The translations under genes and the position numbers were made by a program. Positions 9,025-18,475 of a stretch of DNA of 64,000 nucleotides are shown in pieces. Source of the DNA: CAVONV01 sp963697355 (GTDB taxonomy: Bacteria > Acidobacteriota > Vicinamibacteria > Marinacidobacterales > DATDRI01); assembly GCA_963697355.1 (NCBI GenBank), contig CAVONV010000001.1:40570-104569 (forward strand), in the 5' to 3' direction. The notes under the pieces were generated by a model. It was not told the DNA's origin. It made no database searches and saw only the letters and a list, made by a program, of their open reading frames with translations. The first letter of the stretch is position 1; the number at the start of each line of letters is the position of its first letter.

Positions 9025-10008
9025 TTACTTTGCTTCGCCAAAGTCGACCCAAATCGTCCCCGTCGCCTCGACGGGTTCCCCGTCGCGTAGCGCCGGTTTG
9101 TACCTCCATTGGCGCGCGTTCTCGACAGCGGCTTCAGTACAGCCGTGAGGAAGTCCTTGAAGAATCTTGACGACTTCCGTCGTGCCGTCACGGAGAACGA
9201 TGATCTCCAGCAAAACCCGCCCGGATACCTGATTGGCTTTGGCCGCGGGGGGCAGCGGCGGCTCGGTGGGACGGTGCTCGACGACGGGGTCGGTGTCCCA
9301 GAGCACGCTCGCTCCCTCGATGAGCATGGCGTGATCGATGAGCCACACACCATCCGCTTGTGTGAAGGTCGTGGAAAAACGGCCAATGTGCTCGACGCTG
9401 CCCTTGAGCTGGTAGGTATACTCGACTTCGGCCCTCGATTTTTGGAAGAAACGGATCATATCGACGCTCATCGTGACACGGGCTCCCTTCAACGTCGTCG
9501 ATAGAAGCTCCATGAAACGCTTACCGATCGCGTAAGGTCCGCGAGCCGGGTCATCGGTGATCGTATGGACATGAGCCTTGTCGGTGAAGAGGCTCGCAAG
9601 CACTTGCACCTCACCCTTGTTCCAGGCCATCTCTGCCCTTTCGGCCACGGCTTGGATCTGATCCTCATCTTCCGGCTTCAAGCTGAAACGGACGTATCCT
9701 TCGAACCATTTCGCAATGGTGAGAGACCCTCTCCGGGCGGGCTCAAAGCTCCATTTTCGGACCACCGGAACCACTGCATCCTCGAACCCCATTTCCTTGG
9801 CGGGCACCCGGGTGATCTCGACGCCTTGCACCGTTCCTTCCTCGGTGACATAGGCACGGAACCAAACGTCGCCCGCGATGAGGGCACGCTTCGCGCGAGG
9901 AGGGTAATCAGGGGCGGGATTGCCTTCTAGAGGTACCGGTTCTTGGGCTAGAGCCGACGCGGCTGCTACGCCGCAAACAACGAGCCACAAAGGTAAGACA
10001 CGGAACAT
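9025..10008 (-). CDS. double TonB_C protein with NTF2-like middle domain
   Basis: About 327 residues with a signal peptide (FRVLPLWLVVCGVAAASALA). A first TonB C-terminal-type domain (PDYPPRAKRALIAGDVWFRA and MGFEDAVVPVVRKWSFEPAR) is followed by an NTF2/SnoaL-like domain (AVAERAEMAWNKGEVQVLAS, FTQADGVWLIDHAMLI). A second TonB_C domain ends the protein (GRVLLEIIVLRDGTTEVVKI, AAVENARQWRYKPAL). There is no N-terminal TonB membrane anchor or Pro-rich span, so it is not a classical energy transducer. It is probably a periplasmic or envelope binding protein. Start ATG 10008 is preferred over 10032 because the signal peptide begins there. Confidence 0.75.
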   Translation of the reverse strand: MFRVLPLWLVVCGVAAASALAQEPVPLEGNPAPDYPPRAKRALIAGDVWFRAYVTEEGTVQGVEITRVPAKEMGFEDAVVPVVRKWSFEPARRGSLTIAKWFEGYVRFSLKPEDEDQIQAVAERAEMAWNKGEVQVLASLFTDKAHVHTITDDPARGPYAIGKRFMELLSTTLKGARVTMSVDMIRFFQKSRAEVEYTYQLKGSVEHIGRFSTTFTQADGVWLIDHAMLIEGASVLWDTDPVVEHRPTEPPLPPAAKANQVSGRVLLEIIVLRDGTTEVVKILQGLPHGCTEAAVENARQWRYKPALRDGEPVEATGTIWVDFGEAK

Positions 10009-10062
10009 GAGCTCATCGTACCAAAAGAACAACCATGGTACGAAGTCGCTGGTAGGCCCGCT

Positions 10063-11808
10063 CTACTCCGTTGCGGGAGAGGGTTGACCGGTCGCCCACT
10101 GGATCTCGGGCAGATGACTCTTGATACGCGCGAGGCCCGCCTTTTCCTCGGCAAGGGCTTTGGCATTTTTCTCGTAAACCGTAGGAGGCTCGTAAGTCCA
10201 ACCGTTCTCGAGTCGCTCCTGCTCCTTTTCGAGCTTCCGCAGAATGTAGGGGCTCAAAAGGGCGCTCACCAGCCTGGTCTTCAGTCCGAACTCTTCGTAG
10301 ATCTCATCGAGGACGGCTGAGATCTTGGCCGTTTCGAGTCCTTGACGCTCGAACCATTTCTTGGAAGCCCTAACCAATCCCGCATAGGTCGAAGGGATGA
10401 GCCTCGCTTCCCATCGATACCGATCACTGACGCGTTTGTTGGGATGGTTCTTGTACCGACGATAGCCGGCCAGAGTCGTCCGGATCATCCGCACTAGGCT
10501 GGGGCCGTTGACCTCGAAATCGCGGCGAAAGGCCTCGACAAGGTACTCTCCCTCTTGTCCTTCCCGGATGTTGTTGTGTTTGTAGTTGAAGCGAAGCTGT
10601 CCATGGACGTCCGGAGGGGGGCATTCCGATTCGGGCAGAAGCGTCCCTTCTCGCCGGTGTTCCTCGTAGAGGGGCGTACCCGGCATCGGTGTGTAGAGCA
10701 TGAACTGATGAAAGACCGTATCGTGGCGGATGGCGTAGTTAATCACCTCGTCCATGTTCTCGGGAGTGTGCTCTTCCATACCGATGATGGTCGAGCCTAG
10801 AACACGAATCCCGTGCGACTGAAACTCACGAATCAATTCGTGCGTGTCGACGCCGCTCAGTTTGGGGTATTTACTGTTCTCTCCTTCGAGTCCCATCCAC
10901 ACCCAGGAAATCCCCAATCGAATCAATTGATCGATGCTGTAGGACTTCAGTACTCGAGCCGAGCTGAACACGTAAAGCGACCAGCTCTTGTTGTTCTCTT
11001 CCATCAATTCCAACAAGCGCAAAGCCCTTTGCCTATGTAGAAGGAAGTTCTCATCTAAAGCAAAAAAGGACCGCACCCGGAGCTTATCTGCGATCTGGTT
11101 CATGACTTGGAAGAGCTCATCGCCGGTCTCATAGAAGTTGACGAACTTGCCCTTCCCTCCGTACATGGCAGAAGTCGAACAGAAGTTACAGCCCACAGGG
11201 CAGCCGACCGAAGGGAGCAGAACGGCCGCGGTATCTCCTACTTTGGTCCGCTCCGTGACCCCATAAGTGCGAGTGCCGTGGCCGGCATGCGTCAAAGGGT
11301 GTCGGATCGCCTGGTCCGGATCTTGCCCGAGAAAGTTCCTGAACCAACGAACGCCGTCTCCTTTGACGATGTGGTCGGCATCGATGATATCTTCTATATT
11401 AGGCGTGTTGGCGATGTGCCCTCCCACCACGATGGTCGTTCTGGGGGAGTGCTCACGAATGAGCGCACACATCCTCTCGACCTTGCCCACATTGGGGATG
11501 ATCGAGCTGATACCGACGATATCGTACTCGCCGTCGCGAATCTCCTCCAAGAAACGATCTTGCGTAGGGAAATCGAGAAGCGTGCAGGGAGCGTCGATGT
11601 TGGCCTGGATCATCATAAGGCCGAAGGATCGATGGAACATGCGAAGGGACGCCGCGCCCTGCAACCGAGTCACTTGGTTGTGATAAAGCTCCATTGGGTT
11701 GAGGACACGACTCCCGTACTCGTCATCCTGAGCGTAGGGTCCGAAAACACTCGACAACAAAATTCTGGATTTGGAGCTAGGCACACGGGTCGGGGTTGAT
11801 TGGCTCAT
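10063..11808 (-). CDS. B12-binding-domain radical SAM protein
   Basis: A 581-residue protein. The N-terminal cobalamin-binding-like domain spans about 20-165 (LLDFPTQDRFLEEI, DIVGISSIIPNVGKVERMCA, TIVVGGHIANT). The radical SAM core has the CxxxCxxC motif as CPVGCNFC near residue 208, with FFALDENFLLHRQRALRLLE and a WMGLEGENSKY segment behind it. The C-terminal 120 residues are helical and Lys/Glu rich. Relatives methylate or rearrange lipids, hopanoids and natural products. The B12 His-box DxHxxG is not visible, so cobalamin binding may be lost. ATG 11808 is preferred because AAGG lies six bases before it. The substrate is unknown. Confidence 0.82.
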   Translation of the reverse strand: MSQSTPTRVPSSKSRILLSSVFGPYAQDDEYGSRVLNPMELYHNQVTRLQGAASLRMFHRSFGLMMIQANIDAPCTLLDFPTQDRFLEEIRDGEYDIVGISSIIPNVGKVERMCALIREHSPRTTIVVGGHIANTPNIEDIIDADHIVKGDGVRWFRNFLGQDPDQAIRHPLTHAGHGTRTYGVTERTKVGDTAAVLLPSVGCPVGCNFCSTSAMYGGKGKFVNFYETGDELFQVMNQIADKLRVRSFFALDENFLLHRQRALRLLELMEENNKSWSLYVFSSARVLKSYSIDQLIRLGISWVWMGLEGENSKYPKLSGVDTHELIREFQSHGIRVLGSTIIGMEEHTPENMDEVINYAIRHDTVFHQFMLYTPMPGTPLYEEHRREGTLLPESECPPPDVHGQLRFNYKHNNIREGQEGEYLVEAFRRDFEVNGPSLVRMIRTTLAGYRRYKNHPNKRVSDRYRWEARLIPSTYAGLVRASKKWFERQGLETAKISAVLDEIYEEFGLKTRLVSALLSPYILRKLEKEQERLENGWTYEPPTVYEKNAKALAEEKAGLARIKSHLPEIQWATGQPSPATE

Positions 11809-11940
11809 CACTTACCTTTTTTCTTGGGATTTGGAGATTGGCTTTCTACTTTCGGCTAGTCAATGCATAGGTCGAGACGAACTCACTTATTTTACTTGAA
11901 GGTACGGAGCGGCGCAATACCGACCGGAAGGTCAGCGAGG

Positions 11941-13467
11941 TCACTGGGATCCCTTGCTGACGCCCCAAAATCTCTCCGGACGCTCCATCAGATGGTGAAG
12001 ATTCGCCCGATCCAAAGCCGCCTCGATCTCTTTTGCCGCCAGCTCCAGCACATCCACTTCATTCACCGTCAGCACGCGCCGGCCCTCCATCAGGACTTGA
12101 CCATTGACGATCACCGTATCCACGTCGTTGCCGTTGGCAAAATAGGCGACTCGATAGACTGGCATGTTGAAGGGCATCAGGTGTGGCTTGAACATGTCGA
12201 TGAGGATGACATCGGCCTTCTTTCCCGTCTCCAGAGACCCTAGCTCCTTCTCTAGCCCGAGGGCCCGCGCGGCGTCGATGGTCACCATCTCGAGCACCTT
12301 GCCCGCGGGCAAGTAGCTGGGGTCACGAAAGTAGAAACGATGGTAGCGCATGGCCTGGAACATGTGCCGGAACATATCGAAGCTTCGGTCCGGCGCGACA
12401 CCATCCGAGCCCAACATGACGGTCACGCCCGCGTCAATGAGCTCTGGAACGGGGCAGCGGCCCCTCATCGAGGTCTTGGCGCTTGGATTGTGGACGATGC
12501 GAGTTTCCGTTTCCCGACAAATCTGGATCTCCTCTTCGGAGAGCTCGGTCGAATGGGAGAGCAGGGCATCGGGTCCAAGAATGCCTAACTCTTCGTGGGC
12601 GAACTTGACGGTCCCGCGCGTGTGTCCGTCTTGAGTAAAGAGCAGTCCGTATTTCTTGGAAAGCGCCCGAGCCGCCAGCGTTCGTCTCTTGAGATCTTGG
12701 AGCTCGGTCGCGCTCAACACGGCGTTCTCAGGGTGATGGGTGGGAAACATCATGGCAATGTGGATCTTTCCGTCCGCCTTCCCGTGCCACTTCTTGATGA
12801 GCGTCTCACTGGTCTCGAGTTGCTGCTCGAAGCTCACCATGACGTCACGGTGCGCGCCTCCCTTCCAGTGCGAGTACTTTCTGGGGTACGGCGGTCTCCG
12901 AGGACCCACGGCGAGAAACTCCCGAATGCCCACTTGCTCGACGGCCTCGAGGTGTCTATCGCCATATCGGGGATCGTCCGTTCGCATGACGCTGTCGCCA
13001 CCGCCGAAAAATGTGACGCCGCAGGTCACTCCAAACTTCAGCCGCTCGAGCGACGAGAGGAGGGCATCGGCACGCCAGAATTCCTCCGTAGATCCTTCGG
13101 CGTAGAGCACCTCACAAGCTCGATACCACTCTCCCGGTAAATCCATACCCAAACTTTTGAGAAGGCCGTGGCCGGCATGCGCATGACCATCGATGAGGCC
13201 CGGCATAACGACCTTACGCCGGGCGTCAATGGTTTTCGCGGCGATATATTGTTCTTGAAGCTCCTTCGTCGAGCCCACGGCTTGTATGCGGTCACCCAAA
13301 ATTGCGACGGCACCGTCATCGATAATGCGACGGTCGGTGTCCATCGTAATGACGGACCCGTGGACAATGAGGATATCGACGGGTTCTTGTCCGGCCGCTA
13401 TGCCAGGAAAAAAAGACGCAGCAAAAAAAAATGGAACGACAACTTGTATCCATCGCTTCATCAACAT
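11941..13467 (-). CDS. secreted metal-dependent amidohydrolase
   Basis: A 508-residue protein with a signal peptide (IQVVVPFFFAASFFPGIAAG). It is an amidohydrolase-superfamily barrel of the chlorohydrolase/deaminase type: PGLIDGHAHAGH gives metal ligands H95 and H97, later come QDGHTRGT and LLSHSTELS, and TVMLGSDGVAPD supplies the metal-binding Asp. The C-terminal sandwich domain carries GSLETGKKADVILIDM. Cytosolic relatives deaminate guanine or adenosine derivatives; export suggests a different, probably peptide- or lactam-like substrate. It is the last gene of a three-gene secreted hydrolase operon, 23 bp behind the serine hydrolase. GGGAG precedes ATG 13467. Confidence 0.82.
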   Translation of the reverse strand: MLMKRWIQVVVPFFFAASFFPGIAAGQEPVDILIVHGSVITMDTDRRIIDDGAVAILGDRIQAVGSTKELQEQYIAAKTIDARRKVVMPGLIDGHAHAGHGLLKSLGMDLPGEWYRACEVLYAEGSTEEFWRADALLSSLERLKFGVTCGVTFFGGGDSVMRTDDPRYGDRHLEAVEQVGIREFLAVGPRRPPYPRKYSHWKGGAHRDVMVSFEQQLETSETLIKKWHGKADGKIHIAMMFPTHHPENAVLSATELQDLKRRTLAARALSKKYGLLFTQDGHTRGTVKFAHEELGILGPDALLSHSTELSEEEIQICRETETRIVHNPSAKTSMRGRCPVPELIDAGVTVMLGSDGVAPDRSFDMFRHMFQAMRYHRFYFRDPSYLPAGKVLEMVTIDAARALGLEKELGSLETGKKADVILIDMFKPHLMPFNMPVYRVAYFANGNDVDTVIVNGQVLMEGRRVLTVNEVDVLELAAKEIEAALDRANLHHLMERPERFWGVSKGSQ

Positions 13468-13490
13468 CTGCCTTGCTCCCTAAAACCCAA

Positions 13491-14570
13491 CTAGTGCGTG
13501 TCTATGCGCGCATCGATGAGCCGCCGCAAAATCTCTTCGTAAGATTCCCAAGAGGCCGTCCTGCGATAAGCGGACTTAGTCTTGACGGCTAGAACCATGT
13601 CCAACTTCGGCAAGACGGTGATCCACTGCCCCCACATACCACGAGCCGTGTAAGCGCCCTCGAAGGGACCCGTCGCCTGAGGCCCATCCCAAATCCACCA
13701 CATATACCCATAGCCCAGGTAACCATCCCGGCGCCTGACCGGATTCATCTCCTCGAGTGGTGTCACCAAGCTGACGATGCGTCGGGCCCAAGCTTTGGAA
13801 ACGACCTGTTCGCCGTTCCAGTTGCCTTCTCTCAACATCAAGTACCCGATACGAGCCATATCACGGGTGGAGAACCACATATGGTAGGCCGGATTGCGGG
13901 AACGTTTGAGGTTACCGCTCTTCCGCTGCCGCCAGCGGTCGAAGTCCTGCATACCTATGGGACGGGCGAGATCCCTCTCCAGAGCATCATAAATGTTCAT
14001 CCCGGTCAGCATCTCGAAGACGGCGCCGGCCGCATTGAAATCCCAGTTGTTATAGAGGAGGTACTCACCGGGCTGTTGCGATCCGCGCGGCGGCGCGTCG
14101 GCGGCATTGTCGCCTCCGTTGGATGCCGGATGGTACACACCCGAGCGAGCGGTGATGAGGTGATGGATGGTTGCTTGCTTCTCGATGGGGAGCAACCCCT
14201 CGTTGTCATCGATGTGGAGATCCTCCAACGTTTTCTCGAGTTCGATCGTCCCGTTCTCCACATACTTCCCGTACAGGATGGCCAAGACGCTTTTCCGGCA
14301 CGAGGCGATGTAGCTGAGCTCCTCGATGTCGCCATAGTCGGCCACTACTTTTCCACCGACCGCCACCATCAATCCCGTGATGTTGGACTCGTTGACGATG
14401 TACTCGTGGACGTCTTTGAGCTTCTCCGTCGAGTAACCCGCGGCCTCGGGGCTTTCGTGATGTTCCCAGTCCTCGCCGGGAAACACGACGCCCGGTGGTT
14501 GGGCAAGGACCCATTGCGATGACAACAGAGCTGCAAAGATGAACGCGAATCCGATTTGTGATTTTCTCAC
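13491..14570 (-). CDS. secreted beta-lactamase-family serine hydrolase
   Basis: About 359 residues with a signal peptide (RKSQIGFAFIFAALLSSQWVLAQ). It belongs to the class C beta-lactamase/D-Ala-D-Ala carboxypeptidase family: the SxxK motif is SCRKS with the catalytic Ser-Lys, the Tyr motif is YNN, and the surrounding HHLITARSGVYHP is typical. No clear KTG box is seen; MVLAVKTKSA sits near the right place. Such proteins are often esterases or peptidases rather than true lactamases. The GTG at 14570 begins nine bases after the stop of the upstream S9 peptidase, and GGAG lies before it. The frame upstream of that start lacks signal-like sequence. Confidence 0.82.
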   Translation of the reverse strand: MRKSQIGFAFIFAALLSSQWVLAQPPGVVFPGEDWEHHESPEAAGYSTEKLKDVHEYIVNESNITGLMVAVGGKVVADYGDIEELSYIASCRKSVLAILYGKYVENGTIELEKTLEDLHIDDNEGLLPIEKQATIHHLITARSGVYHPASNGGDNAADAPPRGSQQPGEYLLYNNWDFNAAGAVFEMLTGMNIYDALERDLARPIGMQDFDRWRQRKSGNLKRSRNPAYHMWFSTRDMARIGYLMLREGNWNGEQVVSKAWARRIVSLVTPLEEMNPVRRRDGYLGYGYMWWIWDGPQATGPFEGAYTARGMWGQWITVLPKLDMVLAVKTKSAYRRTASWESYEEILRRLIDARIDTH

Positions 14571-14578
14571 AATGCTAC

Positions 14579-16549
14579 CTACTCCTTTGCTTCCAGGACA
14601 TACTTGTCGAACCAAGCGACTTCCCGCATCATCTTGTCGAGCATATGCCGGGGCTCACGGAAACCATGTGGCTCCCTCGGATAACCCACCAACATCGTCT
14701 CCACCCCCGCTGCCTTCAGCCCTTTGTAGAACTCAACACTTTGCGGAAAGGGACAGCGAACGTCTTCCATGCCATGGAGGAGAATCGTCGGCGTCTTCGC
14801 TTTCATGACGTGACCAATGGGCGACATGCTGATGTAGCGATTGGGATTCGCGTAGGGCGAGCCGCCGATGTAGAAGTACTCCACATCGAAGGTCAGGTCC
14901 GCAGCACCGAAAACAGAGAAATGGTTGGAGACCATCGCGCCAGCGGAAGCGGCTTTGAAGCGATCCGTTTGCGTGACGATCCACCCCGTCGAAATGCCGC
15001 CCCAACTCCAACCCATGACCGCTAATCGATCGGGATCGGCAATCCCCTCCGCGATCACGAAGTCGACGCCCGTCATGATGTCGTGGAAATCGCCGCCGCC
15101 TGTATCCCTATTCATCCCCTGCAAAAACCGGTCTCCGTAATTGCTACCACCCCGATAGTTGGGCTTCAGAACCGCCCAACCCCGACCTGCATACACTTGC
15201 TCGTAATTCGAGTGCGTGGGGCGGAAGGCTTTCGTGGAAGCGGCTTCCGGTCCGCCATGAAGGATGACCACCAGAGGATACTTGAGACTTTTTTCGTATC
15301 CGACGGGAAGTGTCAAAAGGCCTTCTACGTTCCAACCATCCTTACTCTTCCACTGAACGGCCTTCGTTTCACCAAGCAGCCAGTCGTCGACCTCGAGATT
15401 CACCCTGGGCGCCGGCTCGGTCTTCAAGGGCTCGAGGGTTCCCGTCCACAGCTCAGGCAACTGGGTCGTGTCCGAGAAGACGTACGCGACTGACGAGCCA
15501 TCCGACGACAGGTCATAAGACGAGACGACACCATCCTTGGGGGAGATCTCTTCGATGGTGCGACTTCCCAAATCAAGCGCGCACAAGCGCCGGTCCGTCT
15601 TGATCCCGCTCGAGAAGAACATCTGTTTACCGTCCGAGCTTAGTTGAAGGTCGCCGATTCCGAATACGTAGTCGGAGGCCAATCGCTCGACGTCACGCGT
15701 CGTCACATTCAGGCGGAACAACTTCGACTCAGCGTTGATGAACCGGGACTCGTCAGCCGCGGTATAAAACAAAGACCCGCCATCTTTGGCCCAGGCCAGG
15801 TTGGACTCGACCGTGTCGTTTTCCGTGAGGCGCGTCAAGGCGCCGCCGGAAGACGGCATGAGGTAGATTTCCGTCCTCATGACAAAGTCGTAGAGGGTGG
15901 TCGGGCGGTGGCGAAGGGCAAAACGACTTCCGTCCGGAGACCAGGCAAACTCCTCGACGTTCAAGTCATCTTCGAGGATTTGTTTTTCTTCTTTTGTCTC
16001 CACATCGATGACCCACAGCTTGGGCCAGTCGAACTCCGCATCGATCACACGCGCGTCATTACCGGCCTCCTCTTCCTTCTGCCTCTCCGACGTTTTGGGA
16101 TCCGCCGCGGTAAAAGCGATCTTGGCTCCATCGGGTGACCAGCGAAATGCCTTGACGGCGGTTTCGTGTTGGGTGAGCGCCCGTGCTTCGCCGCCCGTCG
16201 GGTCCATGAGGAAAACTTGGCTCTCGCCCGAACGATCGGACAAGAAGGCAAACCGTTCGCCATCAGGCGACCATTGGGGGCCGCTGTTCCTCGTGCCAGA
16301 GGCCGTCAATTGCACCGATGAGTTCGTCCGCCGGTCGTATCGCCAGATATGCTGTTGGGAGGTGTTCTTGTCGAGAACGAGCTCCGTGACGACGAACAGC
16401 ACGGTTCGACCGTCGGGGGAGATCTTGGGATCCGCAACATGCTTCACCCCAAGGACGTCTTCGAAGGTCATCGGTCTCTTCTCGGCACGAGACGTCGTAG
16501 ACAGTGCCAGCGATAGTGCGAGAGCAACTACAAAGGGACTTTTCTTCAT
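14579..16549 (-). CDS. secreted S9-family prolyl oligopeptidase-like peptidase
   Basis: About 656 residues with a signal peptide (KKSPFVVALALSLALSTTSRA). A beta-propeller with WD40-like repeats (SPDGRTVLFVV, WSPDGERFAFLSD, WSPDGAKIAFTAA, SSDGKQMFFSS) precedes an alpha/beta hydrolase domain. The catalytic Ser lies in GWSWGGIST, the Asp in LLHGMEDVRCPFPQS and the His in REPHGFREP. These are oligopeptidases or acylaminoacyl peptidases. It is the first gene of the secreted hydrolase operon. ATG 16549 is chosen from the signal peptide and GGATGG upstream; ATG 16561 is possible. Confidence 0.87.
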   Translation of the reverse strand: MKKSPFVVALALSLALSTTSRAEKRPMTFEDVLGVKHVADPKISPDGRTVLFVVTELVLDKNTSQQHIWRYDRRTNSSVQLTASGTRNSGPQWSPDGERFAFLSDRSGESQVFLMDPTGGEARALTQHETAVKAFRWSPDGAKIAFTAADPKTSERQKEEEAGNDARVIDAEFDWPKLWVIDVETKEEKQILEDDLNVEEFAWSPDGSRFALRHRPTTLYDFVMRTEIYLMPSSGGALTRLTENDTVESNLAWAKDGGSLFYTAADESRFINAESKLFRLNVTTRDVERLASDYVFGIGDLQLSSDGKQMFFSSGIKTDRRLCALDLGSRTIEEISPKDGVVSSYDLSSDGSSVAYVFSDTTQLPELWTGTLEPLKTEPAPRVNLEVDDWLLGETKAVQWKSKDGWNVEGLLTLPVGYEKSLKYPLVVILHGGPEAASTKAFRPTHSNYEQVYAGRGWAVLKPNYRGGSNYGDRFLQGMNRDTGGGDFHDIMTGVDFVIAEGIADPDRLAVMGWSWGGISTGWIVTQTDRFKAASAGAMVSNHFSVFGAADLTFDVEYFYIGGSPYANPNRYISMSPIGHVMKAKTPTILLHGMEDVRCPFPQSVEFYKGLKAAGVETMLVGYPREPHGFREPRHMLDKMMREVAWFDKYVLEAKE

Positions 16550-16664
16550 TTTGCCATCCATCACATCACGTGGTTTGGGGAAGACATGGAACAACAGCAA
16601 CGGAGCGTGATTATAGCAGAAGAGAATCCGTAAGGGCGTTCATCCAATTTCCGAGTTTGTGCGC

Positions 16665-16670
16665 TAATAT
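16665..16670 (+). promoter_or_regulatory. -10-like box, possible leaderless start of Nudix gene
   Basis: TAATAT ends 10 nt before the ATG at 16681. No clear ribosome-binding site lies between, apart from GGG touching the start. No good -35 was found. Confidence 0.35.
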
Positions 16671-16680
16671 AGACACCGGG

Positions 16681-17232
16681 ATGACGCAAAGAACGAGCAT
16701 TGCACGAACTATTTCGGACATCGACTGGAAGACGTGGCGGCCCAACGACCTTGCCACCCTATGTTTCATCGTCAAGAACGACTCTATCTTGCTGATACGG
16801 AAGAAGCGGGGGTTAGGGGCCGGGAAGATCAACGGCCCGGGGGGCCGAATCGACCCCGGAGAGACCCCCAAGGAATGTGCCGTTCGAGAAGTCCGTGAGG
16901 AGCTCGAGATAACGCCCCTTGGGTTGGAACTCAGAGGAGAAAATCGTTTTCAATTCGTCGACGGCTACTCGATCCACGTCCACATCTTTACTGCGGACAA
17001 CTACGAGGGTAGCCCTGTCGAAACAGAAGAGGCCATACCGTTGTGGTTCGCTCTCGACCAAATCCCTTACCACGAGATGTGGGCCGATGACATCTTGTGG
17101 ATACCCCACATGCTGAAGGGCACGACGTTCTCCGGCCGCTCCATCTTCGACAACGACAAAATGCTAGATTACAAACTCGAGCTTGAAGAAGACCAAGGCA
17201 TAGAACCACGAATAGACGCATACAAACAGTAG
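16681..17232 (+). CDS. Nudix hydrolase, MutT/MTH1-like
   Basis: A 183-residue Nudix protein. The Nudix box is GGRIDPGETPKECAVREV followed by REELEI: catalytic RExxEE is intact, with Glu replacing the usual Gly near the end. The flanks KINGPGG and WFALDQIPYHEMWADDILW resemble the MTH1 group, which hydrolyses 8-oxo-dGTP or 2-hydroxy-dATP to prevent mutation. The WxxD pattern (MWADD) that in MTH1 contacts the purine is present. Start ATG 16681 is preferred over an in-frame extension that runs back into the S9 peptidase gene. Substrate is inferred from resemblance only. Confidence 0.8.
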   Translation: MTQRTSIARTISDIDWKTWRPNDLATLCFIVKNDSILLIRKKRGLGAGKINGPGGRIDPGETPKECAVREVREELEITPLGLELRGENRFQFVDGYSIHVHIFTADNYEGSPVETEEAIPLWFALDQIPYHEMWADDILWIPHMLKGTTFSGRSIFDNDKMLDYKLELEEDQGIEPRIDAYKQ

Positions 17233-17297
17233 AAAGGAGGAAGTAGGAAGGAGGTCTACAGTTAGATGACTACTTTCTCCTTCATTCTTTCTCCTCC
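17231..17297. terminator. oligopurine/oligopyrimidine hairpin between convergent genes
   Basis: AGAAAGGAGGAAGTAGGAAG (17231-17250) is followed by CTACTTTCTCCTTCATTC (17270-17287) and TTTCTCCTCC. The arms are imperfect reverse complements and could form a terminator for both the Nudix gene and the opposing deacetylase gene. Nearby 17331-17366 contains a second low-complexity run of TTCTCGAG and CTTGAGTTC units. Confidence 0.45.
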
Positions 17298-17395
17298 GTC
17301 GTATTTCTCTTTATCGGTGCCGCTACTATTCTCGAGTTCTCGAGTCCTTGAGTTCTTGAATTCCAGCAAACGCCCGAGTGACCTAGTCGTTTGCA

Positions 17396-18361
17396 CTAAT
17401 AAGACCTATACAATTCCGCCAGCCAATCCGGTTCTCGGGGCTCTTCTTTCAACTCCATCCCCTTGGTGACCGCCCACCGATGGATCCAAGACAAGCCGCG
17501 CGGACCCACGTAGTCATCCGGTCCTCGATAAGCTTTGTCCTCTAACGCTTTCTCGAGCGTGACGAACTCATAGCCACGGCGCCTCATCATCTCTGCCAGT
17601 GCGCCAAAATGATCAGCGTTCAGCTCATTGGCATGAAGGAGGAGTACTTGAGGAGGCTCGTAGCCGAGCACCTCGACGGACCACTCTTCAAAAAAGGCGA
17701 AGACGCTCTCCATGAAAGGCACGTAGGCATCTACTACTTTTTGCATCGTCTCTCGGTCACCTCGACGTTTCGCCCGCACATATACATCAGCGTACATGAA
17801 TTCCTGGTTATCGATCGTCACTGCCGCAATGGTGTAGCCACGCTCTTTCAGGAAAGCGTCCAATGCCCGTTTTTTGTCCGCGTCGGCGCCCGCATGGAGT
17901 AGGGGGTGCCGGAAGTAGCGGAGCGTTAGTCCACGTTCACCCAGTACTTGACGGAGCGTTCTCTCGCCTCGAACGACATCTTTTTGATAGACATCGAGGG
18001 GTGTGTTGTTGATGTCAAAATGGGAGAAGGTGTGGTTTCCCAACTCGTGGCCGTCATCGAGCCACAGCGTGAGCAGACGGGGAAGGTGGTCTTCTCTCAG
18101 GCGGTCACAAATCCCACCTTCTTTGACCAATCCTGCAGCGGGCGCCCGGTGGGTCTCGATCTGATTCAAGAGACGACGGTTCAAATCGAGCAATCCTTCC
18201 AAGTTACAGTTTCCGGTAGACGACGCCACCGCCGGGAGATCATCGAAGGTCACCGCCACGGATCTCGAACCAGCCGAGCCGACTCCGAGTCCGGAGCTAG
18301 CAACAAGTGAGGCAAGTACCCAAGAGACACACCCTGTAATGTTGATTCTCTTCATCATCAT
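17396..18361 (-). CDS. secreted polysaccharide deacetylase family protein
   Basis: A 321-residue NodB-type carbohydrate esterase. The signal peptide is GCVSWVLASLVASSGLGVGSA. Motif 1 is TFDD (D40, D41) and motif 2 is GNHTFSH, giving the Asp-His-His metal triad. Motif 3 is YFRHPLLHAG, where many members have RxPxG. A late LLHANEL supplies the usual His-containing motif. Members remove acetyl groups from peptidoglycan, chitin-like polymers or xylan. Here the target is not determinable. It stands alone, converging on the Nudix gene. Confidence 0.83.
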   Translation of the reverse strand: MMMKRINITGCVSWVLASLVASSGLGVGSAGSRSVAVTFDDLPAVASSTGNCNLEGLLDLNRRLLNQIETHRAPAAGLVKEGGICDRLREDHLPRLLTLWLDDGHELGNHTFSHFDINNTPLDVYQKDVVRGERTLRQVLGERGLTLRYFRHPLLHAGADADKKRALDAFLKERGYTIAAVTIDNQEFMYADVYVRAKRRGDRETMQKVVDAYVPFMESVFAFFEEWSVEVLGYEPPQVLLLHANELNADHFGALAEMMRRRGYEFVTLEKALEDKAYRGPDDYVGPRGLSWIHRWAVTKGMELKEEPREPDWLAELYRSY

Positions 18362-18475
18362 CTGGATTCATACTTCACGCCACCCAACATTTGCCTGGGC
18401 AGACACCAGCCAAGTACAATTCTAGCAAGCTGGGCCCGCCCTACCCACACTTATTAGGGCCCGCACTCTTATTCG

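Noticed and set aside
8925..9386. N-terminal extension of the aldo-keto reductase frame
   Set aside because: It is Arg/Pro/Ser-rich, overlaps the TonB_C gene on the same strand in another frame, and the Tat signal and ribosome site begin at 8924.
12595..13140. 181-codon plus-strand frame
   Set aside because: Antisense to the amidohydrolase gene, no recognisable domain.
16504..16680. N-terminal extension of the Nudix frame
   Set aside because: It overlaps the S9 peptidase start and has no homology; the Nudix family begins near 16681.
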